From positions 1 to 64,000 of the forward strand of contig CAJQRK010000027.1 in NCBI GenBank assembly GCA_905612305.1: a stretch of DNA of 64,000 nt, read 5' to 3'. The notes below the pieces were generated by a model that was given only the letters and a program-made list of their open reading frames with translations, ran no database searches and was not told where the DNA came from. Shown here piece by piece: positions 1 through 8,176 of the stretch. The position numbers were made by a program, and so were the translations under genes. Numbering within the stretch: position 1 is the stretch's first letter; every line of letters begins with the position of its first letter. This DNA comes from an uncultured Flavobacteriales bacterium (GTDB lineage: Bacteria > Bacteroidota > Bacteroidia > Flavobacteriales > BACL11).

Positions 1-1245
1 ATTTTTTTTCCCTTTTTGGGCTAAAATGTATTTCCCGTTTAAAAGGTTATTTTCAGATAGCTGAAAATCTTCAGTAATTTTTTTCTTATTTATACTTACC
101 GCATTAGATTGTATCATTCTTCTTGCCTCTCCTTTACTTTCAAATACAGCTGTTTTTTCAGCAAGTACATCTAAAATTCCAGCACTTAAATCTTCCTTTT
201 TCATTTCAAATTGTGGTACGCCTTCAAATACAGAAAGAAAAGTATCTTCATCCAAACTTTTTAAATCATCAGCAGTAGATTGACCAAACAAAATAGAAGA
301 TGCTTTTATTGCCATGTCTAAGTCTTCAGCAGAATGCACTCTTGTAGTTACTTCATCAGCAATGGCTCTTTGCAAAACTCTTAAATGAGGAGTTTCATCA
401 TGCTCGGTAATTAGTTTTTCAATTTCCTGCTGATTTTTTAGCGTAAATATCTTAATGTAATTTTTAGAATCTTCATCTGATGCGTTTAGCCAAAACTGAT
501 AAAATTTATAGGATGATGTTTTTACTTTATCTAACCAAATATTTCCGCTTTCTGTTTTCCCAAATTTGCCGCCATCTGCTTTTTCAATTAGAGGAGTTGT
601 TATAGCAAAAGCTTGTCCCTCTCCTTTTCTTCTTATGAGCTCTGTTCCGGTTACTATATTTCCCCACTGATCAGATCCACCTAATTGGACTTTGCAATTT
701 TTGTTTTCCCAAAGCCAGTAAAAGTCGTACCCTTGCACCAATTGGTAGGAAAATTCAGTAAAACTCATTCCGGTTTCTAGCCTTGACTTTACTGAATCTT
801 TTGCCATCATATAATTTATCGAAATGTGTTTTCCTACATCACGGATAAAATCCAAAAAGTTTAAATCTTTAAACCAATCGCAATTATTAACAACTTCTGC
901 AGAGTTAGCTCCACAATCAAAATTCAAAAATTTTTCTAATTGTTTTTGAACAGCATTTAAATTATGGCTTAGTGTTTTTTCATTTAGCAAATTACGCTCC
1001 TTACTTTTCCCTGAAGGGTCACCCACCATTCCGGTAGCTCCTCCGACTAAAGCAAAAGGTTTGTGTCCGCATCTTTGCAAATGCACTAAAATCATTATTT
1101 GAACTAAACTTCCAATATGCAGGGAATCGGCAGTAGGATCAAACCCAATATAGGCAGAGGTCATTTCTTTCTGAAATTGATCTTCCGTACCTGGCATGAT
1201 ATCTTGTATCATCCCTCTCCATTTCAATTCTTCTGCAAAGTTCAT
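1..1245 (-). CDS. tyrS: Tyrosyl-tRNA synthetase (3' end cut by window edge)
   Basis: Charges tRNA-Tyr with tyrosine in the cytoplasm. It is absent from the ORF track because its stop codon lies outside the window. I translated it from an ATG at 1245: 415 open codons, beginning [11 protein letters not shown]. The class I signature is visible as DSLHIGSL, with tyrosine-site residues in GGSDQWGNI and the KMSKS-equivalent loop as [13 protein letters not shown]. An S4 RNA-binding domain closes the visible part ([16 protein letters not shown]). E. coli TyrS is 424 residues, so only a few residues should be missing. It is divergent from the SDR gene at 1333. Confidence 0.96.
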   Translation of the reverse strand, partial: MNFAEELKWRGMIQDIMPGTEDQFQKEMTSAYIGFDPTADSLHIGSLVQIMILVHLQRCGHKPFALVGGATGMVGDPSGKSKERNLLNEKTLSHNLNAVQKQLEKFLNFDCGANSAEVVNNCDWFKDLNFLDFIRDVGKHISINYMMAKDSVKSRLETGMSFTEFSYQLVQGYDFYWLWENKNCKVQLGGSDQWGNIVTGTELIRRKGEGQAFAITTPLIEKADGGKFGKTESGNIWLDKVKTSSYKFYQFWLNASDEDSKNYIKIFTLKNQQEIEKLITEHDETPHLRVLQRAIADEVTTRVHSAEDLDMAIKASSILFGQSTADDLKSLDEDTFLSVFEGVPQFEMKKEDLSAGILDVLAEKTAVFESKGEARRMIQSNAVSINKKKITEDFQLSENNLLNGKYILAQKGKKN

Positions 1246-1300
1246 TTTATAAATTTTTCTCAAAAATAGACAAATTATTAAATCTAAGCTATAATATCTA

Positions 1301-1328
1301 TTGTCTATAATCTAATCTACTATCTTTG
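1301..1328 (+). promoter_or_regulatory. Bacteroidota-type promoter for the SDR gene
   Basis: TTG at 1301-1303, a 17-nt spacer and TATCTTTG at 1321-1328 match the TTG/TAnnTTTG consensus. The ATG is only 4 nt after the -7 box, so the transcript would be leaderless or nearly so. Confidence 0.6.
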
Positions 1329-1332
1329 GCCT

Positions 1333-2337
1333 ATGATATTTGTTACCGGAGGAACCGGACTTGTTGGTTCTCATATTTTACTAAGATTAGCCAAAGAAGG
1401 AATGCCTTTTAAAGCTTTAAAAAGAGAGACATCATCCCTTCAGATTTGCGAAAATGTATTTTCTCATTATGCTGCAAAGGATTTATTCGCAAAAATTAAT
1501 TGGGTAACAGGAGATGTGAATGACATTCCTTCTTTAGAAAAAGCAATGGAGGATTGTAGTAGGGTATTGCACTGTGCAGCTATAGTTTCTTTTCATCCTG
1601 CCGAGGAAGAGTTGATGCGAAAAGTAAATATTGAAGGGACGGCCAATGTTGTGAATGTTGCGCTTTCCAAAGGGATAAAAAAATTAGGGTATATTAGTTC
1701 TATTGCTGCATTGGGGCGTAATTCTACTGTTGGGATTGTTGATGAAGAATGTTATTTTAAAGCTACAAAATTGGATAGTAATTATGCACTTACCAAATAT
1801 TATGCCGAGCAAGAAGTTTGGCGCGCCAGCCAGGAGGGTCTTGATGTTGTGATTGTGAACCCCTCTGTAATTTTGGGCCCTGGCAATTGGGATAAAGGAA
1901 GTTCACAAATTTTTCAGAAAATACATTCGGGTTTAAAATTCTACACTACTGGAAGTACAGGTTATGTGGATGTAATGGATGTTGCTAATTCCTTAGTGGA
2001 CTTATTATTGAGTTCAGTAAAAAATGAACGCTTTATTGTTAATGGCGCTAATTTAAAATATCGAGATTGTTTTGATGGGATAGCGATAGCATTAGGGAAA
2101 CCAAAGGCCAGCATAAAAGTTACTCCATTTTTAAAAGAATTAGCTTGGCGCTTTGAGGCAATTCGCTCTTTTATTACATCAAAAATACCTTTACTGACTA
2201 AGGAAACGGCTAATAGTGCTATGACGGATGGAGCTTATTCTACTAAAAAAATAAAAAAAGAAATTGATTTTCAGTTTACTGAAATTGAAACTACTGTTCA
2301 AAAATATGCTAATTGGTTTCTTACGGATTTAAAGTAG
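1333..2337 (+). CDS. NAD(P)-dependent epimerase/dehydratase (extended SDR)
   Basis: An oxidoreductase of the extended short-chain dehydrogenase family, closest in style to dihydroflavonol-4-reductase/3-beta-HSD-like proteins. The nucleotide-binding glycine motif is at the N-terminus (TGGTGLVGSH). A conserved Asp-containing segment follows (VTGDVNDIPSLEKAM), and the catalytic YxxxK is YALTKYYAEQE near residue 155. At 334 aa the length is normal for the family. The substrate cannot be read from sequence. Its 3' end overlaps the convergent DUF4296 gene by 17 bp. Confidence 0.85.
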   Translation: MIFVTGGTGLVGSHILLRLAKEGMPFKALKRETSSLQICENVFSHYAAKDLFAKINWVTGDVNDIPSLEKAMEDCSRVLHCAAIVSFHPAEEELMRKVNIEGTANVVNVALSKGIKKLGYISSIAALGRNSTVGIVDEECYFKATKLDSNYALTKYYAEQEVWRASQEGLDVVIVNPSVILGPGNWDKGSSQIFQKIHSGLKFYTTGSTGYVDVMDVANSLVDLLLSSVKNERFIVNGANLKYRDCFDGIAIALGKPKASIKVTPFLKELAWRFEAIRSFITSKIPLLTKETANSAMTDGAYSTKKIKKEIDFQFTEIETTVQKYANWFLTDLK

Positions 2338-2662
2338 AACGCTCGTTAGTTAGTTGCTCTAAAACATCAGTATAAATTTCTTCTAATTTTTCTGGATTTT
2401 TAGCATAATAATCTAAGGATTTGCTAAAAGTAGTATCAGTAATATCATGTTTCTTATATATTGCCTGATAACTATTTGCTAAATTTTTTTTTGCATTTTC
2501 TAATCCTTCGCTTTTGTTTAGCTCAAAAGCGGCTTCTTCTAAATGGATTTCTTTAAGCATATTTGTAAATTCTGTTTCTGATAAAATTTCAGTTGGTATT
2601 TCTATTTTAGGAGCGGTACATGCCAGTAATAAAATACTTAATAGTAACATAATAATTTTCAT
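2321..2662 (-). CDS. DUF4296-type lipoprotein
   Basis: A small exported lipoprotein of about 113 residues. The ORF track begins 20 codons earlier, but I prefer the internal ATG at 2662. It places a clean lipoprotein signal (MKIIMLLLSILLLACTAP, lipobox LLAC) at the N-terminus. The mature part is helical and charged (SETEFTNMLKEIHLEEAAFEL, ending near LEEIYTDVLEQL), as in the Bacteroidota DUF4296 family. Function is unknown. It is convergent with the SDR gene and their 3' ends overlap by 17 bp. Confidence 0.75.
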   Translation of the reverse strand: MKIIMLLLSILLLACTAPKIEIPTEILSETEFTNMLKEIHLEEAAFELNKSEGLENAKKNLANSYQAIYKKHDITDTTFSKSLDYYAKNPEKLEEIYTDVLEQLTNERSTLNP

Positions 2663-2697
2663 TTTACAAAGATAGTTTTTAAGCAAGTAAAAAAATG

Positions 2698-2705
2698 TAT
2701 ATTTG
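2698..2705 (+). promoter_or_regulatory. -7 box (TATATTTG) before the Cys-rich lipoprotein
   Basis: TATATTTG lies 31 nt before the ATG at 2737. No exact TTG stands at the expected upstream distance, so only the -7 element is supported. Confidence 0.4.
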
Positions 2706-2736
2706 CGCCAATTATTAATCAAACAAAATATTTAAG

Positions 2737-3033
2737 ATGAAAAATTTAATTTACCTATTTGCAGCAGTTATTATGTTTGCATTTACCGCATGTGGAGGTG
2801 GAGATACTGCAACTGAAGAAGCTGTTCCAGCTGCTGAAGAAGTTGTTATTGATGCTGCTGTTGAAGAAGTTGCTGAAGCTGTAGGCTGCCAAGTTGAAGG
2901 GGGTGCTTGTTTAGAAGATCACTCTTGTTGTGCTGCAAAAGCTGTTGCTGCTTGTTGTTGTGGTGACGAAACTTGTGATGGATCTTGCCATGGAGATGCC
3001 GCTGAAGCAGAAGAAGCTCATACTCACGAATAA
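2737..3033 (+). CDS. Small cysteine-rich, acidic lipoprotein
   Basis: 98 residues. A lipoprotein signal (lipobox FTAC at residue 19) is followed by an Ala/Glu/Val-rich stretch. The second half carries nine cysteines, among them SCC, ACCC and TCDGSC, and a His-containing tail (AEEAHTHE). The Cys/His content suggests metal binding or redox buffering at the cell surface or periplasm, but that is inference and I recognise no named family. It is followed directly by a strong terminator, so it is probably monocistronic. The overlapping ORF at 2930-3151 is a frame shadow. Confidence 0.75.
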   Translation: MKNLIYLFAAVIMFAFTACGGGDTATEEAVPAAEEVVIDAAVEEVAEAVGCQVEGGACLEDHSCCAAKAVAACCCGDETCDGSCHGDAAEAEEAHTHE

Positions 3034-3053
3034 GAATTCTTATTCAGAGAAAT

Positions 3054-3086
3054 TAAAAAAAGGCATCCATTTGGGTGCTTTTTTTA
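3054..3086. terminator. Bidirectional intrinsic terminator
   Basis: GCATCC/GGGTGC stem (one G-T pair) with ATTT loop, flanked by A7 on the left and T7 on the right. It can serve both the lipoprotein gene and the convergent dihydroorotase gene. Confidence 0.8.
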
Positions 3087-3090
3087 GTTA

Positions 3091-4422
3091 TTATCTTTCA
3101 AAAGTGAGTCGCATTCCTCTACTGGTTTCATCAAAGCAACCATATTCATAAGCAATATGCCCATTTACTAAAGTGTGCGTAATTTGAGCATTAAATATTT
3201 CTTCTTCAAAAGGAGACCAGCCACATTTATACAAAAGATTTTTTTTGGTTACCTTCCAAGGGTTGTTTAAATCAACCAAAACTAAATCAGCAAAATAGCC
3301 TTCACGAATAAACCCTCTGTTTTTAATCTGGAAACAAATAGCTGGGTTATGACACATCTTTTCTACTAGTTTTTCTAGGCTTATTTTTCCTTGATTAGCA
3401 AAAGACAACATAGCAGGCAAAGCGTGTTGTACTAAAGGGCCTCCTGAAGGGGCATTAAAATAAGTGTTTGACTTTTCTTCCAAGCTATGTGGGGCATGGT
3501 CAGTTGCAATCACATCTAATTGATCATCTAATAAAGCTTTTAATAAAGCCTCTTTGTCTGATTGCTTTTTTATGGCAGGATTCCATTTTATAAAAGTTCC
3601 TTGTTGAGTATAGTTGCTTTCATCAAACCAAAGGTGATGAATGCAAACTTCTGCCGTAATACGTTTTTCTTTTAAGGGTAATTTATTGTCAAAAAGCACA
3701 ATCTCTTTTTCAGTTGAAATATGAAAAACATGCAAACGCGTATTGTGTTTTTTAGCCAATTCCACTGCCATTGATGATGACTTATAACAAGCTTCAACAC
3801 TTCTAATATTTGGGTGTTCAGAAATTGGAACCTCTTCACCAAATTCCATTTTTGCCTTTTTGATATTTTCCTGAATGATATTTTCATCTTCACAATGCAC
3901 CGCAATCAACATAGGAGATGTAGAAAAAATTTTTTCTAATACCTTCTTATTATCCACCAACATATTTCCTGTTGAAGAGCCCATAAATATTTTTATTGCT
4001 CCTACTGTTTTTGGATTTGTTTTTAATACTTCTTCCAAATTATCATTGCTTGCTCCCATAAAAAAAGTGTAGTTAGCAATAGAGTTTTGGGCGGCAATTT
4101 GGTATTTATCCTCTAATAATTTTTGAGTAAGTGTTTGCGGATCAGTATTTGGCATTTCCATAAAGGACGTAATCCCTCCAGCTACTGCGGCCTTACTCTC
4201 GGTATAGATATTGGCTTTGTGGGTTAGTCCAGGCTCACGAAAATGTACTTGATCATCAATTACCCCTGGCAGTAAATGCAACCCTTCTGCATCAATTATT
4301 TTATCTGCGTTAACATTTATTTCAGCATCAATTTTCTTGATTACTTTATCTTCAATTAATACATCTGATTGATAAATATCCCCTTCATTTACCAATTTTG
4401 CATTTTTAATAAGTGTTAGCAT
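3091..4422 (-). CDS. pyrC: Dihydroorotase (class I amidohydrolase type)
   Basis: Should catalyse cyclisation of carbamoyl-aspartate to dihydroorotate in pyrimidine synthesis. At 443 aa it has the typical amidohydrolase landmarks. The first metal site is LLPGVIDDQVHFREPG, the substrate loop contains EMPNTDP, a lysine lies in GAIKIFMGSS, and downstream His/Asp ligands occur in VHCEDE, HVFHIST and ATDHAPHSLEEK. The usual DxHxH is DDQVH here, so the first metal His is replaced by Gln. I believe this is common in Bacteroidota members of the family, but cannot verify it here. It lies 3 nt after the glycosyltransferase gene. Confidence 0.88.
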   Translation of the reverse strand: MLTLIKNAKLVNEGDIYQSDVLIEDKVIKKIDAEINVNADKIIDAEGLHLLPGVIDDQVHFREPGLTHKANIYTESKAAVAGGITSFMEMPNTDPQTLTQKLLEDKYQIAAQNSIANYTFFMGASNDNLEEVLKTNPKTVGAIKIFMGSSTGNMLVDNKKVLEKIFSTSPMLIAVHCEDENIIQENIKKAKMEFGEEVPISEHPNIRSVEACYKSSSMAVELAKKHNTRLHVFHISTEKEIVLFDNKLPLKEKRITAEVCIHHLWFDESNYTQQGTFIKWNPAIKKQSDKEALLKALLDDQLDVIATDHAPHSLEEKSNTYFNAPSGGPLVQHALPAMLSFANQGKISLEKLVEKMCHNPAICFQIKNRGFIREGYFADLVLVDLNNPWKVTKKNLLYKCGWSPFEEEIFNAQITHTLVNGHIAYEYGCFDETSRGMRLTFER

Positions 4423-4425
4423 TAT

Positions 4426-5157
4426 TTATCTTTTCCAGCTCATAAAGAAACTTTTGAGCTTCATTTGAATCACTCCAATTACAGCCTCAAAGAAAATTCC
4501 TCCACTCATTTTCGATTCTCCTTCGGTTCGATCAGTAAAAATTACAGGTACTTCCACTAGCTTAAATCCATACTTCCAAGCCTTGAATTTCATTTCAATT
4601 TGAAAAGCATAACCGACAAATTGGATTTTATTAAAATTGATAGTTTCCAAAACAATTCTTTTATAGCATTTAAAGCCAGCAGTAGAATCATGAATAGGCA
4701 TCCTTGTAATAAATTTCACATATTTTGATGCAAAAAAGGACATCAAAAGTCGCATCATTGGCCAGTTTACAATATTTACTCCTTTTACATAACGAGAGCC
4801 GATAGCAACCTCTCCTTCTTCTTGTGCATTGGCATTGTACAGTCTAATTAAGTCGTCAGGATTGTGTGAAAAGTCAGCATCCATTTCAAAAATAAATTGA
4901 TATTCTTTCTGAAGAGCCCATTTAAATCCATGAATGTAAGCCGTCCCTAATCCTAATTTTCCTTTGCGTTCTTCAATATGTAATTGGGAAGGAAATTCAG
5001 ATTGTACATTTTTTACAATAGTTGCCGTACCATCAGGGGAACCGTCATCAACAATAAGAATATGAAATGATTTTTCCAAAGAGAAAATCTTACGAATTAT
5101 CTTTTCAATGTTTTCCTTTTCGTTATAGGTTGGTATGATGATTAAGCTATCTGACAT
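4426..5157 (-). CDS. Polyprenol monophosphomannose synthase-like glycosyltransferase (GT2)
   Basis: Transfers a sugar, typically mannose, from a nucleotide donor to a polyprenyl phosphate at the membrane face. At 243 aa it is the single-domain DPM1 type without C-terminal membrane helices. Features are IIPTYNEKENI at the N-terminus, IVDDGSPDGT, then the donor-binding metal motif in FEMDADFSHNPDDL. GYAFQIEMKFKAW and FTDRTEGESKM are typical of the family C-terminal half. It sits between acs and pyrC on one strand. Confidence 0.9.
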   Translation of the reverse strand: MSDSLIIIPTYNEKENIEKIIRKIFSLEKSFHILIVDDGSPDGTATIVKNVQSEFPSQLHIEERKGKLGLGTAYIHGFKWALQKEYQFIFEMDADFSHNPDDLIRLYNANAQEEGEVAIGSRYVKGVNIVNWPMMRLLMSFFASKYVKFITRMPIHDSTAGFKCYKRIVLETINFNKIQFVGYAFQIEMKFKAWKYGFKLVEVPVIFTDRTEGESKMSGGIFFEAVIGVIQMKLKSFFMSWKR

Positions 5158-5192
5158 GTCTGCAAAAATAATGAAACAAAATTAGTAATGAT

Positions 5193-7088
5193 TTATTGTG
5201 CAGTTATTTTAATTTCCTCTACCACAGTTGGGTCTAAAAGAGTGCTGATATCTCCTAAATTATCGCTTTCTCCAGCTGCTATTTTTCGTAAAATCCGTCT
5301 CATTATTTTCCCTGAACGCGTTTTTGGTAAGCCATTTACAAATTGAATTTTATCTGCTTTGGCAATTGCTCCCACTTGTTTTGTCACCAAATCATTTATT
5401 TCTTTGCGTAAACTATCGCTATTTTCAGGAGTATTATGACAAATTACATAAGCATATATCCCATTTCCTTTAATCGGATGTGGATAGCCAACAATGGCAG
5501 TTTCACAGACATTTTTGTGCTGATCCATAGCGCTTTCAATTTCAGCAGTGCCTAAATTATGCCCTGAAACAATCAACACATCATCTACTCTTCCGGTAAT
5601 ACGATACATGCCATTTTCATCATGTAAAGCTCCATCTCCTGTAAAGTATTTATTTGCAAATACTGAAAAATAGGTATCCTTAAATCGTTTATGATTACCA
5701 TAAATAGTACGTGCTATTGATGGCCACGGGTATTTTATGCAAAGCCTTCCCTCTACGGAATTTCCTAATATTTCATTCCCTTTTTCATCTACTAGGCAAG
5801 GTTGAATTCCAGGAAGAGGAAGAGTTGCAAAAGTTGGCTTTGAGGGAGTTACTCCTGCCAAATTAGAAATCATGATTCCTCCTGTTTCAGTCTGCCACCA
5901 AGTATCTACTATTGGGCAATTATCTTTTCCGATTTCTGAGCCATACCAATGCCAAGCATCTTCATTTATAGGCTCTCCAACTGTTCCCAAAATTTTTAAG
6001 GAAGACAAATCATAAGGATTTACAAACTCCATGCCTTTTGCTTCCAAAGCACGAATGGCTGTTGGGGCGGTATAAAATATATTGACCTTATTTTCTTCTA
6101 CTATTTGCCAAAACCTTCCCGCATCCGGATAAGTTGGAATTCCCTCAAAAATCAGTGTAGTTGCCCCGGATAAAAGTGGTCCGTAAACTATGTAAGAATG
6201 ACCTGTTATCCAGCCAATATCGGCAGTACACCAATAGACATCTCCTTCAGTATATTGAAAAACATTGCGGAAAGAATATTCTGTATATACCATATAGCCA
6301 GCAGTAGAATGCTGAATTCCTTTGGGTTTTCCGGTAGAGCCGGAGGTATACAAGATAAATAGAGGATCTTCAGAATCCATAATTTCTATAGCACAACCTG
6401 CACTTGCCTTTTGCATTTCATTATGCCACCAAACATCTCTTCCTTTTTGCATTACTATCTTACTTTTTGTTCGCTCCAACACTATGCACTTTTCAATAGA
6501 GGATGTATTTTTCATAGCCTCATCTGAAATGTCCTTTAAGGCAGTAATTTTTGCACCTCTGAACCCTCCATCAGCAGTAATGAGGATATTACAAGTTGCA
6601 TCATTTATCCTATCTGCTAATGCTTTGGCAGAAAATCCTGCAAATACAACTGAGTGAACCGCTCCTATTCGAGCACAAGCCAAAACAGCAATTACCAATT
6701 CAGGCACCATGGGCATATATAGGCAGATTCTATCTCCCTTTTTAACCCCATTATTTTTTAGCACATTGGCAAATTTACAGACTTCAGTATGCAATTTTTT
6801 ATAGGACAAGCGTCTGCTTTGTTCGTTTGGATTATTGGCAATCCATTTTATTGCTGTTTGATTACCTCTTTGTTCTAAATGTCTATCTAAACAATTTTCG
6901 GTTATATTAAGCTTTCCTCCTTCAAACCATTTTACTTCTGGTTTTGTAAAGTCCCATTGCAACACAGTGTCCCATTTTTTCTGCCAAGTGAAGTTATTGG
7001 CTTTTCCTTCCCAAAATTGTTCAGGGGCATTGATGCTTTTAGCATATTCAGTTTTGTATTCTTCAAATGATGTAATGTTCTTTTCCAT
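5193..7088 (-). CDS. acs: Acetyl-CoA synthetase
   Basis: AMP-forming ligase that activates acetate to acetyl-CoA. At 631 aa it is close to the usual 650. The AMP-binding P-loop is LYTSGSTGKPKGIQHS. Further family motifs are TVGEPINEDAW, VDTWWQTETGG, YFTGDGALHDENG and the C-terminal catalytic lysine in KTRSGKIMRRILRK, which is the usual site of regulatory acetylation. It leads a likely acs-GT2-pyrC transcript and has a well-formed promoter. Confidence 0.96.
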   Translation of the reverse strand: MEKNITSFEEYKTEYAKSINAPEQFWEGKANNFTWQKKWDTVLQWDFTKPEVKWFEGGKLNITENCLDRHLEQRGNQTAIKWIANNPNEQSRRLSYKKLHTEVCKFANVLKNNGVKKGDRICLYMPMVPELVIAVLACARIGAVHSVVFAGFSAKALADRINDATCNILITADGGFRGAKITALKDISDEAMKNTSSIEKCIVLERTKSKIVMQKGRDVWWHNEMQKASAGCAIEIMDSEDPLFILYTSGSTGKPKGIQHSTAGYMVYTEYSFRNVFQYTEGDVYWCTADIGWITGHSYIVYGPLLSGATTLIFEGIPTYPDAGRFWQIVEENKVNIFYTAPTAIRALEAKGMEFVNPYDLSSLKILGTVGEPINEDAWHWYGSEIGKDNCPIVDTWWQTETGGIMISNLAGVTPSKPTFATLPLPGIQPCLVDEKGNEILGNSVEGRLCIKYPWPSIARTIYGNHKRFKDTYFSVFANKYFTGDGALHDENGMYRITGRVDDVLIVSGHNLGTAEIESAMDQHKNVCETAIVGYPHPIKGNGIYAYVICHNTPENSDSLRKEINDLVTKQVGAIAKADKIQFVNGLPKTRSGKIMRRILRKIAAGESDNLGDISTLLDPTVVEEIKITAQ

Positions 7089-7107
7089 AGGTTATTTCTA
7101 ATTCTGT

Positions 7108-7137
7108 CAAATATATAATTTTTTAAGATTTTGGCAA
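7108..7137 (-). promoter_or_regulatory. Bacteroidota-type promoter for acs
   Basis: On the minus strand, TTG (7135-7137), 19-nt spacer and TATATTTG (7108-7115), about 20 nt before the acs ATG. Confidence 0.6.
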
Positions 7138-7191
7138 TATCATGTGTTGTAGTTTTTGTATTTTAGCATTTGTAATTTAAAAACAAAAAAT

Positions 7192-8112
7192 ATGAAAAAA
7201 ATATTACTACTAATTATTACTTCTTTTGCGATAAATTTAAACGCGCAGATGGTTACTTGTACTGAATTATTTATTTCAGAATATATTGAAGGCCCTGCAC
7301 AGAACAATGCGATTGAAATTTATAACCCTACAAATTCATCCATTAATCTTGGTGGATACACTATAAATAGATATAGCAATGGAGCAAGCTCTGGACCTGA
7401 ATCATGGCAATTAGGAGGGGTAATTGCTTCTGGGCAGGCAATTGCAGTTGGTAACGGGCAATTAGATTCAATTGACCTAGGAACTTATTGGTCTGTTCCT
7501 GTAGACCCTGTCTTTTTTTCTTTGCTTGATTATCATTGTAATGGTGATTATAATACAAATTCAACATTTTATTTTAATGGAAATGATGCAATGACTTTAG
7601 AAAAATCTGGAAATATTATTGATATTTTCGGTAAAGTTGGAGAGGATCCAGGAAACGCTTGGACTGATGATGCAACTGCAGGATATACTGATGCAAATGG
7701 TGGGACTTGGTGGACAAAGCGTCAAACTTTGGTGAGAAAATCTTCTGTAAAAAAAGGGGTCATCACGAATCCTATTTTATTTAACCCTACATTAGAGTAT
7801 GATTCATTGCCAGATGCAACTTATAGCGGAATGGGTTCTCACACTTGTGATTGCATTAGCATTGGTACTAGCATAGATGAGAATGCAATTTCGTATGTTA
7901 TGTATCCTAATCCTGCAAATATTGGGAGTACAGTTACAATAAATTCAAATGCAAAAATTGAGAGTATTGATGTTGTAAATATTTTAGGAGAAAAAGTATT
8001 TACTCAAATCTCAAATAAAATTCTTACTACTAATTTAGCAAGAGGAACTTACATTATTAATATTCGATTTACTGATGGAAGAATTATTAATAATAAGTTA
8101 ATTATTGAATAA
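7192..8112 (+). CDS. Secreted lamin-tail domain protein with T9SS sorting domain
   Basis: 306 residues from the ATG at 7192. The ORF-track start, 12 codons earlier, would bury the signal peptide MKKILLLIITSFAINLNAQ. The first domain is lamin-tail-like: LFISEYIEGPAQNNAIEIYNP followed by NLGGYTINRYSNG. The C-terminus is a type A T9SS sorting domain (MYPNPANIGSTVTI, ILGEKVF, ARGTYIINI, KLIIE), so the protein should be exported by the type IX system. Lamin-tail domains often accompany extracellular nucleases or phosphatases, but no catalytic domain is visible here. It ends in a terminator before the receptor gene. Confidence 0.88.
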   Translation: MKKILLLIITSFAINLNAQMVTCTELFISEYIEGPAQNNAIEIYNPTNSSINLGGYTINRYSNGASSGPESWQLGGVIASGQAIAVGNGQLDSIDLGTYWSVPVDPVFFSLLDYHCNGDYNTNSTFYFNGNDAMTLEKSGNIIDIFGKVGEDPGNAWTDDATAGYTDANGGTWWTKRQTLVRKSSVKKGVITNPILFNPTLEYDSLPDATYSGMGSHTCDCISIGTSIDENAISYVMYPNPANIGSTVTINSNAKIESIDVVNILGEKVFTQISNKILTTNLARGTYIINIRFTDGRIINNKLIIE

Positions 8113-8135
8113 TTAAATAAGTATAAACAATGAAG

Positions 8136-8163
8136 ATGCTGATGGAAACATCAGCATTTTTTT
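8136..8163 (+). terminator. Intrinsic terminator after the lamin-tail gene
   Basis: Perfect 9-bp stem ATGCTGATG/CATCAGCAT with GAAA tetraloop, then a T run. Confidence 0.88.
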
Positions 8164-8176
8164 CGGATTAAGATAT

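Noticed and set aside
2930-3151. 73-aa ORF overlapping the Cys-rich lipoprotein
   Set aside because: Frame shadow that runs through the terminator at 3054-3086; no signal or domain.
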